A stretch of 64,000 nt of DNA from Sphingobacterium paludis. Its GTDB lineage: Bacteria > Bacteroidota > Bacteroidia > Sphingobacteriales > Sphingobacteriaceae. Each line of letters opens with the position of its first letter. The stretch's first letter is position 1. The translations under genes and the position numbers were made by a program. Positions 8,869 to 16,696 of the stretch are shown piece by piece. Where the stretch lies: positions 248,001 through 312,000 of the forward strand of contig NZ_SNZV01000005.1 in assembly GCF_004364125.1 (NCBI RefSeq), given 5' to 3'. Below the pieces are notes generated by a model. That model worked only from the letters and a program-made list of their open reading frames with translations, made no database searches and was not told the origin of the DNA.

Positions 8869-10311
8869 TTATCTTCTTACCCCTCTGGATTTAGTCGAAC
8901 GGTTGGGGTCATTCTGCCGTTGCTGTTGCGTTTTGTTTTTCGGTGTTTGTTGCTCCGGTTTCAACGGTTCGTTGACGTGCTTGGTTGCTTCGTTGGTTTT
9001 CCCGTTCGAGTTTACGGCAACCTGTGTTTTGTGCGTCTCGGCAGGCTGTGCCTTATTTTTCATCGCATTGGGATTCTTAAAGTTGAAATTATAACCCCCT
9101 GTTTCTTTGTTCAGCGTAACGTAACCTTTATAGGGGTTTCCCTGCCCATCTTTGAAATCCGAAATGCAAAGCGTTTTGCCCTCGGTGAGTTGCTTATACT
9201 GTTCATCGGAGAACGTTTTCCCACGGTAGTATTTCGGGTCGTTTTCCTGTCCCTGTTTGGGGGCTTTATCGCCAAAAAGAAACTCCGTATATTTTTTGTC
9301 GGCGTTGAACTGCACATGGGCATTTTTGTTCGTACTGTTCTTAAAATCCAAACCCTCTAAATAAACGGCTTTCCCATCTTTAAAATCCCGTTTTTGGTCT
9401 TCGGTCAGCTTTACGCCCTTAATCTCATCGGGTACTTTTATCCTGTCCTGCCGGAATGCGATAACCTCGTTCGTTAGGTGGTCGATACTGATAATGGACG
9501 GTATCTTTTCGCCTGTCTTGCGGTTGGTCAGTTCTACCACACGCCCCATGTTTCCGGTTTTGAGCAGATTGTCCCTGTCTTCTTTGGTAAACTCGTGACC
9601 AAAGAAAGGGGCTTTGAGGTTGGGTTCATGGCGTACACCGTACATCATAAGTACAGGTTTTCCGTCTTCACCATCTTGGAAACCGAGCCTTGCATCCGTG
9701 CGTATGATAACCGCACCGAAATTGACACTTGTGGGATATACCTTATTGGTCTTATAGCCCTTTAACAGCAAATCCAACTGCCCGTCTTTTTCAAGCCTCT
9801 CTTTGTTTATTCCAAATTGGGCTAAATAATTCCAGTCCACATCTTCCGCCTTATAGCGGTATTCGTTTTTCTCCTTTGCTTGCTGTGTTTCCGGTGTCGC
9901 CTGTGGTGCTTCTACATCCTTTTTGGTTTCCTGCTGTTGCTCCTTTGGCTCTTTGACCTCGTGCTTTGCCATGACAGCCTCGCCCTCTTTGGTTGGAGTA
10001 TTGACCTGTTTCTGCATTTCTTTGGCGGTTTCGACCGCTTCTTTTGCAGGTACTTTAAAGAATGAGAAATGGGTCGGGTCTTTAAGCTGTCGCCACAAGT
10101 TGGAGAAGAAATTTGTAAACAAATCTCCGGCTCTGTCCACTCGCATAAATTGGCTTTGGTTTTTCTTGGTGGCATCAACGGTTTTCAGATTGCCGTTTTC
10201 GTCAACACCCGTAACGGCTTGGATTTTCTTTTTTTCCTTGTCCATCACCAACAGCATATCCGAAAGCTGTTCGGGATATTGCTGTGGATTTTCATTTGTC
10301 TGTTCGCTCAT
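8869..10311 (-). CDS. DUF4099/DUF3945 conjugative-element protein (CTnDOT Orf3-like)
   Basis: A 480-aa hydrophilic protein. Residues about 1-110 contain an N-terminal conserved block (SDMLLVMDKEKKKIQAV, later LFTNFFSNLWRQLKDP). A low-complexity Gln/Glu/Lys linker follows (about 110-150). Then comes a DUF4099-like region (about 152-260: VDWNYLAQFGI, GYKTNKVYPTSVNFGAV, FFGHEFTKEDRDNLL) and DUF3945-like repeats (IKGVKLTEDQKRDFKDGKAV; further FSDEQYKQLTEGKTL). The Gln/Asn/Lys-rich tail ends in KSRGVRR. In Bacteroidota integrative elements this family is encoded directly upstream of exc/topB, as here. Its molecular role is unknown; involvement in excision and transfer control is an inference from conserved position. 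It sits 87 bp downstream of the HTH gene, probably in the same operon. Confidence 0.85.
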   Translation of the reverse strand: MSEQTNENPQQYPEQLSDMLLVMDKEKKKIQAVTGVDENGNLKTVDATKKNQSQFMRVDRAGDLFTNFFSNLWRQLKDPTHFSFFKVPAKEAVETAKEMQKQVNTPTKEGEAVMAKHEVKEPKEQQQETKKDVEAPQATPETQQAKEKNEYRYKAEDVDWNYLAQFGINKERLEKDGQLDLLLKGYKTNKVYPTSVNFGAVIIRTDARLGFQDGEDGKPVLMMYGVRHEPNLKAPFFGHEFTKEDRDNLLKTGNMGRVVELTNRKTGEKIPSIISIDHLTNEVIAFRQDRIKVPDEIKGVKLTEDQKRDFKDGKAVYLEGLDFKNSTNKNAHVQFNADKKYTEFLFGDKAPKQGQENDPKYYRGKTFSDEQYKQLTEGKTLCISDFKDGQGNPYKGYVTLNKETGGYNFNFKNPNAMKNKAQPAETHKTQVAVNSNGKTNEATKHVNEPLKPEQQTPKNKTQQQRQNDPNRSTKSRGVRR

Positions 10312-10398
10312 GATATTAATTTTTTAAAGTTTACATTGTCCGAAAGTAGGTGAAGCAGGTACGGCATAGCCGTACCCGTCTTTTCGTGGTAGGGTTCG

Positions 10399-10707
10399 TC
10401 ATCTGTTTTCTTTTGTACGCCGTATGGGTGCTTTGAAACTTTCCCTAATGAACTGGTGTACATCCGATAGTTTGTAATACAGCTTTCCGCTAATGGTGTA
10501 ATACGGTAGCTTGCCCGTGGAGCGGTATCGTTGCAGGGAGCGGTGGCTGATTTTCAGCATGAGGAGCAGGTCTTGGTTGTCCAGTAATTCCTCGCCGTCT
10601 ATGCTGTGCCGTTCTTTCTTGATGTTTAGGACGTACTCTTTCAAAATATCAAAACGCTCCATGATACGTTCCATCCATGCGATAAATTCCATTCTGTCGA
10701 TGTTCAT
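10399..10707 (-). CDS. Helix-turn-helix excisionase-like protein (Xis2c/Xis2d type)
   Basis: A 102-aa protein with an N-terminal alpha-helical segment and a MerR/excisionase-type winged HTH near residues 42-90: DNQDLLLMLKISHRSLQRYR, then GKLPYYTISGKLYYKLSDV. In CTnDOT two small HTH proteins of this class (Xis2c and Xis2d) head the excision operon and act with IntDOT. Only one is present here, so the cassette is either reduced or uses one factor. It is the first gene of the - strand HTH-orf3-exc unit; the 264-bp upstream gap would carry the promoter. Start at 10707 is the only ATG that keeps the full helical N-terminus. Confidence 0.85.
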   Translation of the reverse strand: MNIDRMEFIAWMERIMERFDILKEYVLNIKKERHSIDGEELLDNQDLLLMLKISHRSLQRYRSTGKLPYYTISGKLYYKLSDVHQFIRESFKAPIRRTKENR

Positions 10708-10971
10708 AACAATACTTTTTAATGATTTCTAACACCACAAAATTGGAGCGATTGGCGGAGGCTGTCGTCCGATACGTGTCTATCAAAAAGGCACTTTTTT
10801 CATTTTTTTACAATTCATGTAAAGTGCTGTTTTTAGGGGCTTTTCGCACTTTTGTTCAATCGGTCGGCATCCAATCCAATGGATTTGCCGATAGACACAT
10901 ATAGGCAAACGGGCAAAAAAAGAACAGCACCGATTGATGCTGTCCTCTTTGATGGAAAGAGAAGACAAAAA
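10708..10971 (-). promoter_or_regulatory. Probable excision-operon control region with inverted repeats
   Basis: This 264-bp gap lies upstream of the HTH gene and downstream of rteC copy 2. Two structures are visible: a compact palindrome AATCCA-A-TGGATT at 10873-10885, and the long-range inverted pair GTGTCTATC (10776-10784) / GATAGACAC (10890-10898). Short AAAGTGC/GCACTTT units also recur (around 10790-10850). In CTnDOT, RteC binds inverted repeats upstream of the xis2c promoter, so a binding site here is expected from the family. Which element is the operator is inference. Confidence 0.4.
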
Positions 10972-11820
10972 TTACAGGTTGTCTTCCCTGTCCATATATT
11001 CCTCCAAACTGTATTTAAGTTGGTCTAAAAACAATGTCCGTGAGCCTGCACGGGTTTTCATCCGGTGGAAGCTGTTATGTATATCGTTCAGTGATATACG
11101 GAACAGGATTTGGAATACCATGCTGATTTTTCGGATGCCTATCTTTCCGTGCGAAATAGCATCGCAGGCGTAGAGTGCATAAATCAATTCGATAAGGGCG
11201 TTTTTGGTCTGTGTCCAAAAGAAGTCCTTTGTTTCGTCCTGTTGTAGCAGGACATCGGGGTTTTGTTCGGGGCTTAGTTTTGTCGTCAGGTAATTATAAA
11301 CTAATTCGTTGGCGATGATTTTCGCCACTTTGTAATCAAAGTAGGTCGAAAATTTGGGGTCGATTTCAAATACAAAGCTGTTCAACCCGTCATAGCAGTT
11401 TATTTTGCCAAGTGTAAAGTATTGTTCATCTCTGTCAATTCTGCCGGAACGGTAGTAGCGGTAAAAATCGGAATTGCAGACATGCTCCGTGTATTCCTGC
11501 TTTAATTCTCGCAGGTGCATAGCAAAATAGCCTTCGTAGATATTTCCATTACTTGCAGGGCATGCAGTTTCTATCCTGAATACCTTGTTGTAATAGATGA
11601 GCTTGCCCAAGACAGTTGGTTTAATCTGCTTAAAGAAGAGAATTTCGTCCTCCTTTGTAGTAAATCCCTCGTTTATTATATCTTCTTTGATGTCTCCGAG
11701 AAGCTCTTTCAGATAGACTGTCATCCTGTACGCCTCGTCCATAAAACTCGAAGCCTCCACAGAAAACTTACGTTCCTGTTTCTGTATGTCGGAGACGATT
11801 TTGTGTAATAGGTGTCTCAT
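10972..11820 (-). CDS. rteC: RteC-family regulator (second copy)
   Basis: A 282-aa RteC-domain protein, predicted to activate the adjacent - strand HTH-orf3-topB excision operon. Blocks shared with the first copy include EEILFF/EDEILFFKQIKPTVLGKLIYYN, DFYRYYRSG, YFDYKVAKIIANELVYNY and WTQTKNALIELIYALYACD. It is encoded immediately upstream of the excision operon on the same strand, the arrangement known from CTnDOT (rteC then xis2c). Neither RteA nor RteB (the two-component pair that induces rteC in CTnDOT) is encoded here, so control must differ or the genes lie elsewhere. Base composition matches topB rather than the downstream defence operon. Confidence 0.88.
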   Translation of the reverse strand: MRHLLHKIVSDIQKQERKFSVEASSFMDEAYRMTVYLKELLGDIKEDIINEGFTTKEDEILFFKQIKPTVLGKLIYYNKVFRIETACPASNGNIYEGYFAMHLRELKQEYTEHVCNSDFYRYYRSGRIDRDEQYFTLGKINCYDGLNSFVFEIDPKFSTYFDYKVAKIIANELVYNYLTTKLSPEQNPDVLLQQDETKDFFWTQTKNALIELIYALYACDAISHGKIGIRKISMVFQILFRISLNDIHNSFHRMKTRAGSRTLFLDQLKYSLEEYMDREDNL

Positions 11821-11918
11821 AATACTAATGGTTTAAAATAAAGCCAATATGCCTCTGTAAATTTTAACATTAGTACCGACCTTTTTTCATGAGACAGGAC
11901 GAAGTAGGGGAAGATTTT

Positions 11919-11947
11919 TTGAAAAACTGATACTCCAATGATATAAT
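11919..11947 (+). promoter_or_regulatory. Candidate promoter of the three-gene defence operon
   Basis: TTGAAA (11919-11924) and TATAAT (11942-11947) are separated by exactly 17 bases, a textbook proteobacterial sigma-70 layout. They lie about 140 bases upstream of the ATG at 12086 in the divergent gap between rteC and the nuclease-STAND gene. Bacteroidota housekeeping promoters usually follow a different consensus (TTTG and TAnnTTTG), so this could be coincidence in an AT-rich stretch or a sign of foreign origin. Confidence 0.35.
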
Positions 11948-12085
11948 ATTTATCTTTATAAACATTGTAATCAGATGTCAATTTCTTGGCCTTCCAAACC
12001 TTCTCTTTAAGAATAATAAAGACCTGAAAACATACTTATTACAATATATCAATAATGTACACTATTTAATAATTATATAGATAGC

Positions 12086-15000
12086 ATGAATATCGTATAC
12101 GAGAAGCCAACAATAGAAAAGGGGACATTGCCTCGTCCCCTTGCATTAGCCAATAAATCATTCCCTTATAATGATATTGCTGACTCTCGGCGATTTGAAG
12201 AGTTGCTTTATAGTATATACAAAACAAAAATAGAAAATAATACGTTTGATGGTTTTGATGAGATCAGTTTGATGACAGGCGTCAGAGATCAGGGGAGGGA
12301 TTGTGTACTAATACGAGATGGCAAGTCATATGGATTGATCCAATGTAAGAAGTATGATAAAAATTATAGCAAGAATGATTTAGGTGTAGAAATAACCAGA
12401 TTTGTGTTATTCAGTATATTGGAAAAAACATTAGTCCATGATAGATCTGATTTTACTTATTACATTTCTGTTTCTAAAGGATTTACAGCTGATTGTTCAG
12501 AATTTATAGATGACTTCAATAAATTAGCACCGGAAGATTCCAGTTTATCAGATTGGATTGCTAAAGGCTTAAGTATGCCTATGTTAAAATCTTTAGCATT
12601 GAGCATAGATCACGATGATGTTAAATCTATCCTCTCTGAAATCAAAGTAAAAAAAATCGTACCTCAGGATCTAGATAGGTATCTTAGCACGCCAGCCCTT
12701 AACCATCTTATTCCGTTATTCTTTGAGGTTAGAACTGTCACTGACAATGTTAAGCTAGATAATCTGATCCAAAAATTAGGATATGATTTAAGTAAGGAAG
12801 AAGTTAGTAAAAAATTAAAATCGGGATCGGTAAGCTTAAATTCTGAGAAAAAAATCTTTGATGATATAAAGGATTCCCATCTTCCACGAAAGGAAACAGA
12901 CGACTTATACAATTGGATTATTTCTGAAAAAGAAAGCGAGACTAAAGAAATCCAAAACGTATGTCTATTGGTGGGACAAGCGGGCTATGGCAAGACCGTA
13001 ATTTTAAAAGATTTATATGATAAATGTAATTTGAATGGTATACCTGTCTTGGGCTTAAAGGCAGACAAACTATATACTTATACTTTGGACGGCCTGCAAA
13101 AAAGTCTGGGATTTCCAATTCCTGTTAATGAATTTATTGAAACGTGTAAAAAGTATCATAAGAAAACAGTTATTCTGATTGATCAAATTGATGCTCTTTC
13201 ACAATCGATGGCATCTGACCGAAAGTATTTAAATGTATTTAGAAGTTTTATTGACCAATTCACTAAGGACAACTCTGTAAGAATAATCATATCCATAAGA
13301 CCTTATGAACTATATTATGACCCATCCCTACGCATATATAAAAATATGCCCACTTTCGAGCTAAAACCTTTAAGTGAAAGTGAAGTGTTGTCCGTTATAT
13401 CAAAAATCAAAATTAAAAAAGAAGACATATCGCCTAAGTTGTTTGAACTCCTTAAGATACCCAATCATTTAAACATTTTTATACGTGTCGTTGCAGAGGG
13501 AGGTTTAAATTTGCAAGCAACATCCGTTCAGAGTTTGTACTTAGAGCTGTGGAACAACAAGGTCGTAAATCTTCCCAGCAGTGTTCCTGTACAACGAACC
13601 AATTTGAAAACCGTATTGTATAAAATTGCGGATCAGATGTTCAGTACACAAAGAATAACCGTTTCCTCTCTGAAATTTGAAGACGATAATAGTGAAATAA
13701 AATATCTTGTAAGTGAGAGATTGCTAAAAAGCGAGAATAAGCAGCTGCAATTTTTTCACCAATCTTTTTATGACTTTGTTTTTGCCAAGCAGTTTGTGGA
13801 GAACACTCAAGATATCGTAGAATACATTAAGAAGTCTGAGCAATCTATCCACATACGCCCCGCCTTAAAAATGATAGTTTTGTATCTGCGAGACTATGAT
13901 GAAACACAATATGAAGATACAATAAAACTAATTTTTGAAGATCAAGAATTACTATTCCATATTAAACATGTACTATTTTCTTTATTGATTTCTCAAAATG
14001 ACCCCTCGAAATCAGAAATAGATTTGGTTAAAGAATTGATTCAAAAATCAATTCATTTACAGCTTATGTTCTTCGAGTTAGCTGTGTCTACAGTTTGGTT
14101 CGAGTTAGCCGAAAAAGAGGGTTTGTTGAACGTATTGAAAAGTGAGATAATCGAAGACGCTGATTTCACTGAGGATTTAATCGCATACAGGAGAAAGGTG
14201 GTTTTCTTCTTTTTGAGAAACCATATCGTTACACACAACGCTCCTAATGCTTGGCTGTTCTTGAAATCTGTACAAAATGACAAGATTGTCCAAGATCTCT
14301 TATATTCAGTTGAAGACTGGAGCAATCCAATATCCTATGAACTTTTTGAAAGATGTAAAGACTTCGAAAAGACTGACCCTTATGGATTTTACCATGTATT
14401 GGATAACATTGCAAAGAGAAATGAAGACTATGCTGTCGAAATACTTTCAAAACTACTCCCTGTACACTTTGAAAAATCAAAATCAGATAAAGATTACGAA
14501 GAGAAAGAAGTACTGAAAACTCTGGCAAAAAAGTGTCCACATAAACTATATCCTATTTTCTATAATTGTATAGAAATAGATCTAAAAAGGGAGGTTGAAT
14601 ATGAGCAAAGCATTATAAGAGACTGGAAATACAACAACGTGGACTTAAATGACAAGGATACGATATTCGGCTCAGAGTTTATCTATCAATTATTAGCAAT
14701 TTGCCTAAAGCGAACTGCAAAAAGCTATCCCGAACATTTTGTTCCGTTCTTTGAGAGAGCGAAAAATTCAAAGTATCAGGTAATATTGCAATTGTTACTT
14801 TTTAGCCTCAATGGTAATGAGGAGCAACATTATGATAAAGTATTTATCATTTTTCAAAAGCTATTCGAATCTGGATTGATAGGTCAAGATAGCGACATGG
14901 ATTTTGAGTTACGCACTCTTGTTGAAAAAGCATTCAAATACTTCAAACCAAATCAAAGAGATTATGTGATATTGAAAATAAAGGGATATGTAAACAGGTA

Positions 15001-16651
15001 TGAAATTCGCTTTCATGAATATGGAGAACCACGCAAGAAGCATTTTCATTCAATTTGGGGTTTGGCCAAGTATTATTGGTTACTACGCCTACCAACAGAA
15101 GTAGTTTCCGTGGATAAAGAACTTAGTCGTAGTTTACAAGAACTGGAGAGGAGATTTCCAGATCGAAAGGAAAAGCGAAGGAGTAGATCTGCTATGGCAG
15201 GAGTTATACATAGCCCTATCAGTGCTAAAGCTCATCAATATATGTCGAATGAGCAATGGCTCAAAGCTTTTCGCAAATATAATGACAACCCAAAAAGGTG
15301 GGGTGAAGATTATCTAAAAGGTGGATTGGACGAATTGGTATCGTCGTTTTATAAGGTTGTGCAGGAAGACCCGTCAGATTACAAACTTAAACTTATAGAG
15401 AAGGTATTAGAGGATGGTTCAATAAATATCAAGTATGCAATTTACGGACTATCGGCTTGGACTGAAAAAAGAAGTGATTCAAAAGAGAAAACTATATCAT
15501 TGTTTAAAGCAATTTTAAAACGAGAGCTCGGTACAGAAACAAGATTATGTGTTGATATTGCTTCTCATCTCATTGGTGATAAGGATAATGACGATGAGCT
15601 GATTAGATTTCTTACTGACCAAGCATTAGATTTTAAAAATTACAAAAGGACGACATTTTTAGATGATCGGGATGAAAAAACAACAACAATTAATGGCCTT
15701 ATAACAGCTGGTATCAATACCACATTCGGCTCAGCTATTAGAGTCTTATTACACATTAAAGATGACAACTATAAAGATGTCATCTTTAATACAGTGAAAA
15801 ATGTTTTAGTTCTGGCTCCCCCTGAAGCGAGAGCTGTAGTGTATTGGAGATTTGCTTATCTGTTACATCTAGATCAGAAAAGAGCGTATGAATTGTTTAC
15901 GGAATATATAAATTTAGAAAATGACATTTATATTATCGCATCATCTCTATGGTCATTACAATACATGAGAAACAATGGACTTGACATCTTGTCGCAACCT
16001 TATGAGAAGTTGATTAATTCCAACTTAATGGGAAAAGATGATAGCTACCTATTGTTTTCCATTCTCTACGGTTCATATCTTCATGATCAAATTGGCTCAC
16101 GAGATTTACTGTTAAAGCATCTCCATTCCAGTACAAATATTTCTTCAAGAATGATTGGGGATATTTTGAAATACTATTATGAGGTTCCTAACACTAAAGA
16201 GAAGAATGACGAATTGTTGGCTATGATTATTGAACAGGTAAGTGAAGATGATGAAGTGGACATGACGTTGAATTTTATCAATGTTGAACATATCAAAATT
16301 GATGACATATACGGCTTCTTAGGAAGGTATATCTCTTCCTCCAAGTTTAAACTATCTGAATATTTCATGAAATATTTAATCCACCAATGCGGTCGTTCTG
16401 TCCACGTTGCAATTGATGTATTCAATTTAGCATTAAACAAACAATCTCAAGCTGATGCAAGCAAACAACTGTATCATCATCGTTCTGATGAGGCAGCGAT
16501 AAAGTTTGTTGTTGGAGCTTATGATTGCCTACATGGAAATGACAGTAATAGTAAAGCAAAAAGGATGCAACTTCTTTTGTCATTCGACCAAATATTAAAA
16601 GATTACCGTTTAAGAAGAAGTGCTGATAATGTATTGGAAAAAATCATTTAG
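12086..16651 (+). CDS. Mrr-like nuclease / STAND NTPase / helical-repeat antiphage protein (Avs-like), gene A
   Basis: A 1521-aa three-part protein. Residues about 27-130 form a PD-(D/E)XK domain of Mrr/type IV restriction type: helix with FEELLYSIYK, then GVRDQGRDCVLI (Asp72) and IQCKKY (Gln86, Lys88). Residues about 285-570 are a STAND P-loop NTPase: Walker A GQAGYGKT (297-304), Walker B VILIDQIDA (Asp366, Asp369), an ISIRPYE segment after it, and the STAND hallmark FFHQSFYDFVFA (556-567). About 950 further residues are helical and repeat-like, the usual place of the ligand sensor. In Avs proteins such a tail binds a phage protein and the NTPase oligomerises to activate the N-terminal nuclease. 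It is first in an operon with the DUF4297-like gene (45 bp downstream) and the HEPN gene. Codon use is visibly AT-rich compared with the flanking excision genes. No phage target can be read from sequence. Confidence 0.85.
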   Translation: MNIVYEKPTIEKGTLPRPLALANKSFPYNDIADSRRFEELLYSIYKTKIENNTFDGFDEISLMTGVRDQGRDCVLIRDGKSYGLIQCKKYDKNYSKNDLGVEITRFVLFSILEKTLVHDRSDFTYYISVSKGFTADCSEFIDDFNKLAPEDSSLSDWIAKGLSMPMLKSLALSIDHDDVKSILSEIKVKKIVPQDLDRYLSTPALNHLIPLFFEVRTVTDNVKLDNLIQKLGYDLSKEEVSKKLKSGSVSLNSEKKIFDDIKDSHLPRKETDDLYNWIISEKESETKEIQNVCLLVGQAGYGKTVILKDLYDKCNLNGIPVLGLKADKLYTYTLDGLQKSLGFPIPVNEFIETCKKYHKKTVILIDQIDALSQSMASDRKYLNVFRSFIDQFTKDNSVRIIISIRPYELYYDPSLRIYKNMPTFELKPLSESEVLSVISKIKIKKEDISPKLFELLKIPNHLNIFIRVVAEGGLNLQATSVQSLYLELWNNKVVNLPSSVPVQRTNLKTVLYKIADQMFSTQRITVSSLKFEDDNSEIKYLVSERLLKSENKQLQFFHQSFYDFVFAKQFVENTQDIVEYIKKSEQSIHIRPALKMIVLYLRDYDETQYEDTIKLIFEDQELLFHIKHVLFSLLISQNDPSKSEIDLVKELIQKSIHLQLMFFELAVSTVWFELAEKEGLLNVLKSEIIEDADFTEDLIAYRRKVVFFFLRNHIVTHNAPNAWLFLKSVQNDKIVQDLLYSVEDWSNPISYELFERCKDFEKTDPYGFYHVLDNIAKRNEDYAVEILSKLLPVHFEKSKSDKDYEEKEVLKTLAKKCPHKLYPIFYNCIEIDLKREVEYEQSIIRDWKYNNVDLNDKDTIFGSEFIYQLLAICLKRTAKSYPEHFVPFFERAKNSKYQVILQLLLFSLNGNEEQHYDKVFIIFQKLFESGLIGQDSDMDFELRTLVEKAFKYFKPNQRDYVILKIKGYVNRYEIRFHEYGEPRKKHFHSIWGLAKYYWLLRLPTEVVSVDKELSRSLQELERRFPDRKEKRRSRSAMAGVIHSPISAKAHQYMSNEQWLKAFRKYNDNPKRWGEDYLKGGLDELVSSFYKVVQEDPSDYKLKLIEKVLEDGSINIKYAIYGLSAWTEKRSDSKEKTISLFKAILKRELGTETRLCVDIASHLIGDKDNDDELIRFLTDQALDFKNYKRTTFLDDRDEKTTTINGLITAGINTTFGSAIRVLLHIKDDNYKDVIFNTVKNVLVLAPPEARAVVYWRFAYLLHLDQKRAYELFTEYINLENDIYIIASSLWSLQYMRNNGLDILSQPYEKLINSNLMGKDDSYLLFSILYGSYLHDQIGSRDLLLKHLHSSTNISSRMIGDILKYYYEVPNTKEKNDELLAMIIEQVSEDDEVDMTLNFINVEHIKIDDIYGFLGRYISSSKFKLSEYFMKYLIHQCGRSVHVAIDVFNLALNKQSQADASKQLYHHRSDEAAIKFVVGAYDCLHGNDSNSKAKRMQLLLSFDQILKDYRLRRSADNVLEKII

Positions 16652-16696
16652 TTATCTACAACATAGAACATAAGTACGTATATAATAAAGCTAAGA

